Source: JAODBJ01 sp963782465
Lineage (GTDB): Bacteria; Actinomycetota; Acidimicrobiia; IMCC26256; PALSA-610
Length of the DNA: 64,000 nt
Direction of reading: 5' to 3'
Assembly (NCBI GenBank): GCA_963782465.1
Contig: CAWAJR010000006.1
Span: forward strand, 248,001-312,000
Under the pieces are notes generated by a model. That model saw only the letters and a program-made list of their open reading frames with translations. It had not been told where the DNA came from and did not search any database. The position numbers were made by a program, and so were the translations under genes. Below, in pieces: positions 18,886-28,182 of the stretch (the first letter of the stretch is position 1; every line of letters begins with the position of its first letter).

Positions 18886-20061
18886 GTGGCAGGTCCGATG
18901 GAAGGGATCCGCGTCGTCGAACTCGGTTTCTGGGTTGCCGGCCCCGCGGCCGGAGGGATCCTGAGCGACTGGGGCGCCGACGTGATCAAGATCGAGCCGC
19001 CCGAAGGCGACCCGGCGCGCGGGTTCGGGAAGATGCTCGGTGGCGACCTGCCGACGAACCCGCCGTTCGAGCTCGACAACCGGGGCAAGCGAAGCGTGGT
19101 GCTCGACCTTGCGACCGGCGAAGGCCGAGCCGCCGCGCTCGAACTGATCGACACCGCCGACGTGTTCCTCACCAACGTACGTAAGAGCGCGCTGGCCCGC
19201 GTCGGTCTCGATCCCGACGCCCTGCTCGCCCGCAATGAACGGCTCGTCTTCGCACTCCTCACCGGCTTCGGCCTGGAAGGGCCCGACGCCGACGCGGCGG
19301 CGTACGACATCGCCGCGTGGTGGTCGCGTTCGGGGATCGCGTGGCTCCTCACGCCACCGGGAGCAGACCCGCCCTTCCAGCGCGGCGGGATGGGCGATCA
19401 CACCGTCGGGATGACGGCCGTGGCGATGATCGGTGCCGCGCTCGTCAGCCGCCAGGCAACCGGGAAGGGCCAGCTCGTCACCACGTCGCTGCTGCGCCAG
19501 GGCGCGTACACGATCGGGTTCGACCTGAACGTGTACCTGATGTGGGGCTTGCAGTTCGCGGGCGGCTCACGCGCGGCGATGCGGAACCCGTCGGTGAACA
19601 ATTATGTCGCCGGCGACGGCCGGCGGTTCTGGGTCGTCGGGCTGGAAGCGGAACGCCACTGGCCGCCGCTCGCCCGTCTCGTCGGGCACCCGGAATGGCT
19701 CGAGGATCACCCCTACTCGACCGCGACCGGCCGCGCCGAGCACGCGCGGGCGTTGGTCGCGGAGCTCGACGCGATCTTCGCGACGAAACCGCTCGCCGAG
19801 TGGGCGGAACGTTTCGCGGCGGAACCCGACTTCTTCTGGGCGCCCGTGAACAGCCTCGAGGAACTCGTCGCCGATCCGCAGTTCGTCGCCGCGGGCGGCC
19901 TGGTCGACGTTCCCGATGGCGCGTCGACGACGACGATGGTGGCCACGCCCGTCGATTTCCTCGGCACGCCGAGCGCGCCGCGGTCGGTGGCCCCGGCGCT
20001 CGGCCAGCACACCGACGAGGTGCTCGCCGAACTCGATCGCGATCGCCTCAGGAAGGCGTGA
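18886..20061 (+). CDS. CaiB/BaiF family III CoA-transferase
   Basis: 391 residues. Family signatures: VVELGFWVAGPAAGGILSDWGADVIKIEPPEGDPAR at the N-terminus (key block within residues 8-45), LDLATGEGRAAALELID, and the D-containing AAYDIAAWW where the catalytic Asp that forms the acyl-anhydride is expected. GTG 18886 has GAGGAGG at 18872-18878; an internal ATG at 18898 is the alternative. Moves CoA between acids without ATP. Tail-to-tail overlap of 14 bp with the P450 gene. Confidence 0.87.
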   Translation: MAGPMEGIRVVELGFWVAGPAAGGILSDWGADVIKIEPPEGDPARGFGKMLGGDLPTNPPFELDNRGKRSVVLDLATGEGRAAALELIDTADVFLTNVRKSALARVGLDPDALLARNERLVFALLTGFGLEGPDADAAAYDIAAWWSRSGIAWLLTPPGADPPFQRGGMGDHTVGMTAVAMIGAALVSRQATGKGQLVTTSLLRQGAYTIGFDLNVYLMWGLQFAGGSRAAMRNPSVNNYVAGDGRRFWVVGLEAERHWPPLARLVGHPEWLEDHPYSTATGRAEHARALVAELDAIFATKPLAEWAERFAAEPDFFWAPVNSLEELVADPQFVAAGGLVDVPDGASTTTMVATPVDFLGTPSAPRSVAPALGQHTDEVLAELDRDRLRKA

Positions 20062-21232
20062 ACGCGACAGGCATGGTTTCGGGGCCGGAGATGAAGTTCG
20101 ACGACCGGCGCGGGAACGGGTCGCCGGCGAGGTGGAGGTCGGGCAGCCGGCGCGCCAACTCCGAGAACATCACCTTGAGTTCGAGGCGCGCGAGCGATGC
20201 GCCCATGCAGAAGTGCGGACCGAACCCGAACGCGAGATGCGGGTTCGGGTCGCGGCGCACGTCGAAGCGGTCGGGATCGTCGAACGCGGCCGGGTCGCGA
20301 TTCGCCGACGGGTACATCAACACCACCTGGTCGCCCTCGCGCAGCGTTCGGCCGTGCATCTCGACGTCGCGCGTCACCGTGCGCGACATGTTCTTGATCG
20401 GCGACACCCACCGCAACAACTCCTCGACGCCAGCGTCGATCGCAGCCGGGTCGTCGCGCAGGATCGCCTGCTGGTCGGGATGTTCGAGGAGCGCGAGCAT
20501 GCCGTCGGTCATCACGTGCCGGCTCGTCTCGTCGCCACCGATGAGGATCAGCAGGCTCTCCTGGATGATCGACTCGTCGTCGAGGCGTTCACCGTCGATG
20601 TCGGCGTAGCAGAGGATGCTGACGAGATCGTCCTGCGGTGGTTTCGACCGGCGATCGGCGATCACACCGAGCTGGAACTCCCGGAACGCGATACCGGCGT
20701 ACATCGCGGTCTCCATCGCCTCCGGGTCGCCGGCGGTCGTGCCCCGGATCATGTCGTCGGACCATCGCAGCAGGTCGTCGTAGGCCGCGGGCGGGAAGCC
20801 GAGCATGTCGGCGATGAGGAGCAACGGCAGCGGCGCGGCGATGTCCCAGACGAAGTCGCACTCCCCCTTCGGGGCGACGCGGTCGATGATCTCGGTGCAG
20901 ATGCGGCGGATCGTCGGTTCGTGCGCGCGTACGCGCCGGGGCGTGAACCCACGGCTCACGAGCTTGCGACGGTTCGAATGCTCGGGCGCGTCCATCGAGA
21001 TCATCATCGGGAGGTGATCGCCGTGCGGTCGCGGCGCGCGGTGGCTCGAGAACGTCTCCGGGTCCTTTTCGACCGCCAGCACGTCGGCGTACCGGGTGAG
21101 CGCCCAGATCTCGTTCGTCGCGTCCCAGTACGCGGGTTCGTGCTCGCGCATCCACGACCAGTCGGCGTACGGCTGGCCGGCGTACCACCGACCGTCGAGC
21201 AGATCGAACCGCACGGGGCCGCCGGCGGTCAT
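20048..21232 (-). CDS. Cytochrome P450
   Basis: 394-residue soluble bacterial P450. I-helix LIGGDETSRH carries the acid-alcohol pair, K-helix EELLRW gives ExxR, and the heme loop FGFGPHFCMG provides the proximal Cys. Start ATG 21232 overlaps the stop of a truncated SDR (ATGA), so translational coupling to a once complete upstream gene is visible. Redox partners are not adjacent. Hydroxylates an unidentified hydrophobic compound. Confidence 0.9.
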   Translation of the reverse strand: MTAGGPVRFDLLDGRWYAGQPYADWSWMREHEPAYWDATNEIWALTRYADVLAVEKDPETFSSHRAPRPHGDHLPMMISMDAPEHSNRRKLVSRGFTPRRVRAHEPTIRRICTEIIDRVAPKGECDFVWDIAAPLPLLLIADMLGFPPAAYDDLLRWSDDMIRGTTAGDPEAMETAMYAGIAFREFQLGVIADRRSKPPQDDLVSILCYADIDGERLDDESIIQESLLILIGGDETSRHVMTDGMLALLEHPDQQAILRDDPAAIDAGVEELLRWVSPIKNMSRTVTRDVEMHGRTLREGDQVVLMYPSANRDPAAFDDPDRFDVRRDPNPHLAFGFGPHFCMGASLARLELKVMFSELARRLPDLHLAGDPFPRRSSNFISGPETMPVAFTPS

Positions 21233-21375
21233 CCGCCCGGCGCGGCGCGACGGAGGCCGTCGACGACCAGCGTCGACCCGGTGACGTACGCCGCGTCACC
21301 TGAGAGCAAGAAGGCGATGGCCATCGCGATGTCCTCCTGTTCACCGACACGCTTCAGGGGCAGGCTTGCAGTTTC
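21229..21375 (-). pseudogene. 3' remnant of a short-chain dehydrogenase
   Basis: On the minus strand, a frame open from 21375 (just after a TGA) to the TGA at 21229 encodes about 48 residues ending LKRVGEQEDIAMAIAFLLSG and AAYVTGSTLVVDG, the characteristic C-terminus of SDRs. There is no start codon with upstream homology and no Rossmann or Tyr-Lys region. Its stop overlaps the P450 start (ATGA), the arrangement expected of a former SDR-P450 operon. A 5' deletion is the simplest explanation. Confidence 0.75.
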
Positions 21376-21405
21376 TCACGCCTCGCGCTCGCCGTTGACG
21401 AGGCG

Positions 21406-22287
21406 TCAACCGCGCAGGCACGCGATGACGTCTTCGCCGAACTCGGCCAGGGTCTCGGGATCGGCGAAGTCGCAGAACCACGTGTAGACGCGCTCGATGC
21501 CCTGTTCCGCCAGCCGTCCGTAGTGGTCGACCAGTTCGGCCGCGGAACCGATCACGGGGCGGGCGAACCCGAAGCGCCGCTTCGCGAGCGCGGCGACTTC
21601 TTCGCGATCGCGTCCGCGTGGAACCAGGGCGACCATCTGCTGGATCGACGCGCGCGCGTTGCCGGCCTCCGATCGCAGCTCGTCGAGCTTGCCGACGGCG
21701 CCGATGTGGACATTCCACCAGTCGGCGTACTCGCGTACCAGCGCGAGCGTCTTGCGGCCCGTGCCACCGATGACGATCGGAATGCGCCCGACGGGCCGTG
21801 GCTCCTGTCGCGCACCGTGCAACTGGTGGTAGCGGCCGTCGTAGTCGACGACTTCGCCGGCCCAGAGCGCGTGCATCACCTCCAACGTCTCGCGCAGCCG
21901 CTCGACGCGATCGCGTGGCTCCGTCGAACCGACACCGAACCTGGTGAACTCCTCGGGCACCGAACCCCAGCCGATCCCGAGCTCGTAACGGCCTCCGGAC
22001 GCGTGATCGATCGACACCGCCTGCCGCGCGAGCAGCGCGGGGAGACGGAACGCATCGCACAGCACCAACGATCCGACATTGATCCGTTCGGTGTGCGCGG
22101 CCAGCCACGTGGTGGTGACGATCGCCTCGAACATCGGTTGGCCTTCCGCCTGCGGCGGTTCGAGGTGGTCCATCCCCGTGATGCCGACGAAGCCCGCGGC
22201 CTCGGCCGCGCGGGCGCGGGCGACCAACTGGTCGAACCCCATGCGCATCTGCGGGAGAAAGAGGTTGAACTCCATGGTGGTCGTCAT
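21406..22287 (-). CDS. LLM-class (probably F420-dependent) oxidoreductase
   Basis: 293 residues. MEFNLFLPQMRMGFDQLV, AAEAAGFVGITGMDHL, INVGSLVLCDAFRLPALLARQAVSID and the SGGRYELGIGWGS turn are standard for the luciferase-like F420 group. Start ATG 22287 or 22275; longer frames run into the carboxyltransferase gene out of register. Ten to twenty bp downstream of the carboxyltransferase stop, so the last gene of the 21406-23823 operon. Substrate unknown. Confidence 0.85.
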   Translation of the reverse strand: MTTTMEFNLFLPQMRMGFDQLVARARAAEAAGFVGITGMDHLEPPQAEGQPMFEAIVTTTWLAAHTERINVGSLVLCDAFRLPALLARQAVSIDHASGGRYELGIGWGSVPEEFTRFGVGSTEPRDRVERLRETLEVMHALWAGEVVDYDGRYHQLHGARQEPRPVGRIPIVIGGTGRKTLALVREYADWWNVHIGAVGKLDELRSEAGNARASIQQMVALVPRGRDREEVAALAKRRFGFARPVIGSAAELVDHYGRLAEQGIERVYTWFCDFADPETLAEFGEDVIACLRG

Positions 22288-22310
22288 GCGGTGCGACGTC
22301 GTTCCGGCTT

Positions 22311-23823
22311 CTACGGCGCGATGCCGATGCGGGCGACCGGTTCGGCCGGCGCCTGGCGCCGGAAGAGCGCCCGTTCCAGCGAGTGCAGCAGGATGTTGCG
22401 AATCTCGCGTGGGTCGATCAGCTCGTCGAAGCCATAGGTCTTCGCCGAACCGAACGAAGCCTGGAGCTCCATCTTTCGCAGTTGCGCGGCCTCGTCGGCG
22501 TCGGAGCCCCTCGCCCGGCTCATCGCGGCCGCGCCCATCGCGCCCATCGTTGCGCCCGGGAACGCGAACACACCCGATTGGCCGTCGAAGGGGATCATGG
22601 CCATGACCATGGAGCCGAAGCCGTAGGCCTTGCGGAGCGTCACCTCGAACTTCGGCGTGGTCGCCAACGTCTGCGCGGCATACATGCGCGCGCCCTTGCG
22701 GAGGATGCCCTGCTTCTCCGACGCGCGGCCCGGCATCACGCCCGGGTTGTCCGACAGGAACACGAGCGGCAGGTGGAACGAATCGGCGACGGTGATGAAG
22801 TGCGCGGCCTTGTCGGCACCGTCGGCGTCGATCGACCCGGCCATCACGAGCGGCTGGTTCGCGATGACGGCGACCGGTTGGCCGCCGAGCCGGCACAGCG
22901 CGGTGATCACGGGACGGCCGAAGTCGGGTTGCACCTCGAAGCACGAACCCGCGTCGAAGACGACGTCGATCACCCGGTGCATGTCGTAGACCCGCCGTCC
23001 GTTGCGGGGCACGATGTCGAGGATGGCCTCGACCTGGCGGGGGCCGACATCGCCGCTCCCGGCCTCGCCGGGCGGGTACGACCACGCCGACGACGGGAAG
23101 TAGCGCAGATACGTGCGCACGAGATCGAGCGCGGCGGCGTCGTCGGCGGCGACGTTGTGGACCAGACCGCTCGGGATCGCCACCCCGGGGCCGCCGAGGT
23201 CTTCCTTGGTGATCGTCTCGCGCAGCGACTCGTAGACGACCGGCGGGCCGGCGGTGAAGATCGCGCCGTGCTTGCTCATCACCGTGAAGTCCGACATCGG
23301 CGCGACGAGCGCGCCATGCCCCGCCGACGCGCCGAGCACCGCGGTGACCAGCGGGACCCGTCCGGAACAGCGGGCCTGCGCGAGCAGGTCGGTGGGTGTG
23401 CGCGCGTGGCGTTGGCCGTCGGCCCGGAACCCCGCCCCCTCGAGCATCATGATCAACGGGACGCGGTCGGCGACCGCGATCTCCGCCACCCGGTAGCGCT
23501 TCGAGTTGGCCGACTGGCTGATCGTCCCGGCCTTGACCGTGAAATCCTCGGCCGCGACCATCACCGGCCGGCCGTCGATGCGACCCGAACCCATCACGAT
23601 CGCGTCGGCCGGCGCCTCTTCACCGCCGACGAGCGTCCCCAACTCCTGGAACGAACCCGGATCGAGCAGGTGCGCCACCCGCGCGGGCGTCGAGCTTGCC
23701 CGCGGCGCGGTGCTTCTCCAGGCGTTCGTCGCCGCCCATCGCGCGCGACGCGACCCGCCGCGCCGCGAGTTCCTCGAGGACGCTTTCCCAATCCTCGGCG
23801 TTGTCGGAATCGTTCGTCACCAT
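22311..23823 (-). CDS. Acyl-CoA carboxylase beta (carboxyltransferase) subunit; one apparent frameshift
   Basis: About 504 residues when joined. ATG 23823 starts NDSDNAEDWESVLEELAARR, then KHRAAGKLDAR; the frame then shifts near 23680-23688 (a GC repeat two bases short) to VAHLLDPGSFQELGTLVGG, the usual continuation. Both oxyanion regions are seen: GASAGHGALVAP in the N half and GFGSMVMAMIPFDG in the C half. It transfers a carboxyl group from biotin to an acyl-CoA. No biotin carboxylase or BCCP gene is nearby, so the partner must be elsewhere or the substrate specialised. Confidence 0.82.
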
Positions 23824-23848
23824 CGTTGACGTCGCGCTCGCGGCCGCG

Positions 23849-24658
23849 CTAGTGGCCGGTGAAGTTCGGCGGGCGGCGCGTCGCGTACGCGATGAGCGCC
23901 TCTCGCAGGTCGTCGGTGTGCACGTTAACGCTCTGGGCGAGGGCTTCGACTTCGAGCGCCTGCGCCAGCGACATGGTCGACGCGTTGTCGAGCTCGCGTT
24001 TCGCCATCGACAGGGCGATCGGTGGTCCGGCCGCGATCGTGTCGACGATCTCGCGCGCGGCGACGTCGAGGTCGCCGGACGGCACGGTCGCGTTGACGAG
24101 GCCGAGCTCGAACGCTTCGTTCCCGCTGAACATCTTCCCGGTGAACGTGAGTTCTTTCGCCTTGTGCACCCCGATGCGCTGCTGGAGCAACCACGAGGTG
24201 CCGAAGTCGAGGCTCAGCCCGCGCTTCGCGAAGATCGCGGAGAACCGAGCGGTCTCCGCGCACCAGATCATGTCGGCCGCCAGCGCGAGGCCGAGACCCG
24301 CGCCGACGCACACCCCGTCGACTTTCGCGACGACGGGGACCGGGCAGTCGTGCACGGCGAGCACGACGTCGCCGAGCACGCGCATGTTGTAGACGTTGTT
24401 GGCCGGCATCGCCGGCGCGTCGCGCTCGGCCGGCTCGGTGTCGTCGCGCGTGCCGCCCAGATCGGCGCCGGCACAGAAGTTGCCGCCGGCGCCGGTGAGC
24501 AGCACGGCCCGCGCCCCCGAGTACGCGAGTTCGCGGAACTCGGCGCCGAGCGCGACCCACATGTCGCCGGTGCAGGCGTTCTTCGTTTCGGGCCGGTCGA
24601 TCGTGACCGTCGCGACCAACGCGTCCCGTTCCACTCGGATGTTCGGATGGTGCGGCAC
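23849..24658 (-). CDS. Enoyl-CoA hydratase/isomerase family protein
   Basis: 269-residue crotonase. Oxyanion-hole blocks are AVLLTGAGGNFCAGADL and AKVDGVCVGAGLGLALAAD; the position of the second catalytic Glu is occupied in LSLDFGTSWLL by D/F residues, so classical two-Glu hydratase chemistry is doubtful. Starts at GTG 24658. Lies between the carboxyltransferase and the acyl-CoA dehydrogenase on the same strand and is probably cotranscribed with the former (25-bp gap). Confidence 0.84.
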   Translation of the reverse strand: MPHHPNIRVERDALVATVTIDRPETKNACTGDMWVALGAEFRELAYSGARAVLLTGAGGNFCAGADLGGTRDDTEPAERDAPAMPANNVYNMRVLGDVVLAVHDCPVPVVAKVDGVCVGAGLGLALAADMIWCAETARFSAIFAKRGLSLDFGTSWLLQQRIGVHKAKELTFTGKMFSGNEAFELGLVNATVPSGDLDVAAREIVDTIAAGPPIALSMAKRELDNASTMSLAQALEVEALAQSVNVHTDDLREALIAYATRRPPNFTGH

Positions 24659-24735
24659 GGGAACGGGTGACCTCGCTGGTTGCGGATGGTCGGAACGATC
24701 GATATCTCTCTACGTGTCTCGCGGCGCCCGTCGCC

Positions 24736-25875
24736 CTACGAGACGGTCGACGTCACCTCGGGATCGTGGGGCAGCCCGAGGAGACGCTCCGCGATGATGT
24801 TGCGGAGCACTTCGCTCGTCCCGCCGCCGACCGTCAGCGCGGGCGAGAACAGGAACCCGTGGTCCCATTCCGGACCGAGCACGCCGTTCGCTTCGAGCAT
24901 GCCGTGCGCGCCCATCAGGTCTTTGGCGAGCGTGAACACGCGCTTGCCGTGCGGGTCGGCGAGCGCCTTGCGCAGCGACGCGTCGGGGCCGGGTTTCTTG
25001 TTGACCGCCGCGGAGATCATGCGCATGCGGTGATAACGGAGGATCTCGCCTTCGATGTAGGCACCGACGACCTGCTGGCGGCGCGTTTCGTCGAGCGCAC
25101 CACCCGACGAACGAACGTGTTCGACGAGATCGCGCGCGCTCGGGCCGTACCCCCACTGCAATCCCCCGCCGGTCGAGAGCGAAACCCGTTCGTTCGCCAG
25201 CGTCGTTTTCGCCATCCCCCAGCCGCGGTTCTCCTCGCCGATCAGGTTCTCGGCCGGGACCCGCACATCGGTGAAGAAGACCTCGTTGAACCCGAACCCC
25301 TCGGGGCCGGTCATGCTGCGGATCGGCCGCACCTCGATGCCGGGCAGGTCCATCGGGATGATGAAGTACGAGATGCCCGTGTGCTTCGTGCCCCCGGTTC
25401 GGGTGCGGGCGATGAGGATGCCGAATTTCGCGACGTGGGCGAGCGACGTCCAGATCTTCTGACCGTCGACGACGTAGACGTCGCCGTCGCGCACCGCTCG
25501 GGTCGAGAGGCTCGCCAGATCGGAGCCGGCGCCGGGCTCGCTGAACAGCTGGCACCACAGCTCCTCGCCCCGCAGCATCGGCCACAGGTAGCGCTCCTTC
25601 TGCGCGTCGCTGCCGAGTGCGACCAGGATCGGCCCGCAATGGCCGATCCCGATCGGGTTCATCGGTTTCGCGACGCCCGCGCGCCGCATCTCGTCTTCGA
25701 TGATCAGCTGCAACTCGGGTTCGGCGTCGAGGCCGTAGGGCCTCGGCCAGTGCGGCACGACGAACCCGGCGTCGACGAGATCACCCGGCGAAGGCGACGG
25801 GTGGGCGGCGAACCAGGCGCGAACCTCGACGCGGCGAGGATCGTCTTCGGAGGGAAGGTCGACGTCGATGCGACA
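24736..25875 (-). CDS. Acyl-CoA dehydrogenase; no canonical start at the family N-terminus
   Basis: About 379 residues by homology. Visible: HWPRPYGL, FSEPGAGSDLASL (FAD/substrate loop), DGQKIWTSLAHVAKFGI, ENRGWGMAKTTLANER, DLMGAHGMLEAN, and TVGGGTSEVLRNIIAERLLG. Similarity reaches back to RIDVDLPSEDDPRRVEVRAW, but the codon where ATG should precede RIDVD (25873-25875) is TGT and the only upstream codon choices before the TetR stop are non-start. The first canonical start is GTG 25758, which would cut 39 residues of the alpha domain. Either a base error or a real loss of the start. Confidence 0.75.
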   Translation of the reverse strand, partial: CRIDVDLPSEDDPRRVEVRAWFAAHPSPSPGDLVDAGFVVPHWPRPYGLDAEPELQLIIEDEMRRAGVAKPMNPIGIGHCGPILVALGSDAQKERYLWPMLRGEELWCQLFSEPGAGSDLASLSTRAVRDGDVYVVDGQKIWTSLAHVAKFGILIARTRTGGTKHTGISYFIIPMDLPGIEVRPIRSMTGPEGFGFNEVFFTDVRVPAENLIGEENRGWGMAKTTLANERVSLSTGGGLQWGYGPSARDLVEHVRSSGGALDETRRQQVVGAYIEGEILRYHRMRMISAAVNKKPGPDASLRKALADPHGKRVFTLAKDLMGAHGMLEANGVLGPEWDHGFLFSPALTVGGGTSEVLRNIIAERLLGLPHDPEVTSTVS

Positions 25876-25911
25876 AACGTACTGCGGCGCGGTCTCCGCC
25901 GCCCAGGCGGT

Positions 25912-26488
25912 TCACTCGAGGTACCGCGCGATGACCGGCGCGACGACGGCGACGATCTCGTCGGGGCTCGCGCTCGCCACCGCGCGCACCCGGACCACGT
26001 GGCGCAACACCGCGATCCCGACGAGCTGCGCCGCGACAAGCGACGCCGCGCAGTTCGGCGTCGGGCTGCGTGACGAGACCCTCGATCTTGTCGAGCAGTG
26101 CGCTCGAGAGGAACTGTCGCAGCATGGTGGCGGCCTTCTCGTTGGAGACGGCCGAGCGAACGAGGGCCAGCACCGCGTTGCGGCTGCGGTCGCCGTCGAT
26201 GAGGTCCACATAGCGGCGAACGAGCAGCGTGGCCGCTTCGTCGACGGGAAGCGAGCGAACTTCGTCGAACGCGCCCATGAGCTCGACCGGGAGGTCCATC
26301 GCCGCGATGAACAGTCGTTCCTTGCTCTCGAAGTAGTGGATCACCAGCGCGGGGTCGACCTTCGCACCGGCGGCGATCGCGCGCAGCGAGGTCGCGTCGT
26401 AGCCGCGAGCGGCGAACTGCCGGCGCGCGACGCGCAGGATCGCGTCGCGAGTGCCCGGGGTGCCGGCGCGGCGGCCCGTTCGGCTCAC
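25912..26488 (-). CDS. TetR family regulator of the ABC-exporter operon; one apparent frameshift
   Basis: About 191 residues. HTH: ILRVARRQFAARGYDATSLR then KVDPALVIHYFESKERLF. After QPDAELR the frame must shift near 26043-26049 (GCGCGGCG where GCGCGCG restores it) to read ASLVAAQLVGIAVLRHVVRV...VIARYLE, a normal TetR C-terminus. Its ATG overlaps the stop of the upstream ATPase gene, so it is the last regulator gene of the exporter operon and probably autoregulates through the dyad at 29291. It would derepress the exporter on binding a hydrophobic drug-like ligand. Confidence 0.82.
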
Positions 26489-27345
26489 GCGGCAGCCGGC
26501 CCCGACACGACTGCGACGAAGGCCTCTTCGAAGTTCGCCGCGACCTCGCGCAGGTCGGCGGTGAGCCCCGCCCCGGCGAGCACGCCCGCGACCGCAGCTT
26601 CCCCACCACCGGCTCGCAACACCTCACCGTCGAGTTGGAGCGGGATGCCCGCGCCGTCGAGCACCGCGAAGGCGCGGCGCCAATCTCCGGCCCGGACTTC
26701 GACGACCGTGTGGCTGCCGATGATCTCGGCGGTCGTCCCGCGCGCGGCCGCTTTGCCGTCGACCATCACGACCAGCCGGTCGCACTGCTCGGCCTCCTCG
26801 AGATTATGGGTGGTCACGAGCACGCCGGCCCCGCCGTCGGCCGCGGCACGGATCTGCTCCCACAGCCGGGCCCGGCCGAGCGGGCCGACGCCCGAGGTCG
26901 GTTCGTCGAGCACGAGAAGCTGCGGCCGGTGCGCGAGCGCGACCGCGAACGCGACCTGGCGTTGCGCGCCGAGCGACAACCGCCCGACGAGCTCGCCACC
27001 CCACGCCGCGATGGCTGCCGGCATCGGGGTCGAGGTGTGGAACGCGGCCGCGCTGAACGCCCAGTTCTCGCGCACGGTGAGGTCGTCGTAGAGCCCGAGC
27101 GACTGGGAGACGTACCCGACCCGCTCGCGTCCCGCGCGCGACGGCGCCGACCCGAAGAGCCGGACCGCGCCGGAGCTCGGCTGCAGCAGGCCGAGGAGGA
27201 GACGGATGAGCGTGGTCTTGCCGGCACCGTTCGCGCCGAGCAGGCCGACGACCTCGCCATCGTCGACCGCCAGCTCCATCGCGTCGACCGCGGTGAACGC
27301 GCCGAACTGCATCGACACGGCGCGTGCTTCGGAGCAGGCGGTCAT
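26485..27345 (-). CDS. ABC transporter ATP-binding protein (degenerate signature)
   Basis: 286 residues, DrrA/YbhF type. Walker A GANGAGKTT, Q-loop YVSQSLGLYDDLTV, Walker B LLVLDEPTSG, switch His TTHNLEE. The ABC signature is LSLGAQ rather than LSGGQ, so this half may be a weak or asymmetric site. The C-terminal ~70 residues form the regulatory extension common in ABC-2 exporters. Coupled by ATGA overlaps to the neighbouring ATPase and TetR genes. With the second ATPase and one permease it makes an exporter at the membrane. Confidence 0.87.
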   Translation of the reverse strand: MTACSEARAVSMQFGAFTAVDAMELAVDDGEVVGLLGANGAGKTTLIRLLLGLLQPSSGAVRLFGSAPSRAGRERVGYVSQSLGLYDDLTVRENWAFSAAAFHTSTPMPAAIAAWGGELVGRLSLGAQRQVAFAVALAHRPQLLVLDEPTSGVGPLGRARLWEQIRAAADGGAGVLVTTHNLEEAEQCDRLVVMVDGKAAARGTTAEIIGSHTVVEVRAGDWRRAFAVLDGAGIPLQLDGEVLRAGGGEAAVAGVLAGAGLTADLREVAANFEEAFVAVVSGPAAA

Positions 27346-28182
27346 CGCACCGCCCCGCTCCCGGCGGCCTCGGCCGCGAGCGCGGCGACGACGACCGCGT
27401 CGTCGAAATCAGGCGTGACGGCATCGAAACCGGGCGGCAAGTCGCCGCCGGGCACCCATACCCGCCAGCCCGTACCTCGCCGCCACACCCGCAGCCCGGG
27501 GCCGGGGGCGGGCGCGCGCGCGCGCCGACCCGACGGCACCGGGCACCTGCCGGAGGATGCCGGCCGGTGAACCGCTCGCGAGGACCCGCCCCGACTCGAG
27601 CAGTACCACCGACGACGCGCGGGCGGCTTCGTTGACGTACGTGGTTGCGACCGCGATCGCGGTTCCGCCCGCGGCCGCCTGGAAGATCAGCCGCCACAGC
27701 TCGGTGCGGCTCACCGGATCGACACCGGTGGTCGGCTCGTCGAGCACGAGGAGCCGCGGGCGGTGCAGGAGCGCCATCCCGACCGCGAGCTTGCGTTGCA
27801 TGCCGCCCGAGAGGTGCCCGGCCAGCCGGGCCTGCGCGCCGGCCAGGCCGACCTGTTCGACGATTTCGACGGCCCGCCGGTCGCGTGCACGCGCGGGAAG
27901 ACCGTACGCCGCGGCCGCGAACTCGAGGTTCTCGTCCACCGTCAGATCGGTGTACAGACCGGCCGTGGCCGGGACGTACCCGATCTCGTCCTTGGCCGGG
28001 CGGCGCACGATGCCGGTACCCGGCCGTACGAGCCCGACGAGCGCGCGGAGGCACGTCGACTTGCCGGCGCCGTCGCCGCCGACGAGCACGGTGATGCGAG
28101 AAGGTTCGACCGGAAAGGTGACGCCCACGAGCGCGACCCGCCCGCCGAAGCTGACACCGGCATCGTCGAGGCCCCAACTCAT
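27342..28182 (-). CDS. ABC transporter ATP-binding protein (canonical signature); one apparent frameshift
   Basis: About 279 residues. Walker A GGDGAGKST, LSGGMQRK signature, Walker B LLVLDEPTTGVDP; switch region TTYVNEA has Tyr where His is usual. After GSARARA the frame shifts in a run of GC dinucleotides (27511-27525; one GC unit too many) to APGPGLRVWRRGTGW and ends FDDAVVVAALAAEA, with a TGA overlapping the next ATG. Together with the ATPase at 26485 it corresponds to the two halves of YbhF-type double ATPases, here encoded separately. Confidence 0.83.

Noticed and set aside
16813..20061. A 1082-codon plus-strand frame joining SDR and CoA-transferase
   Set aside because: The centre is a shifted reading of the amidohydrolase; the frame stays open because of the extra base near 17362.
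27409..28182. A frameshifted C-terminus of the second ATPase as a genuine Arg-rich tail
   Set aside because: Arg/Pro/Ala composition is the usual out-of-frame GC signature, and the other frame gives a normal end overlapping the next start.
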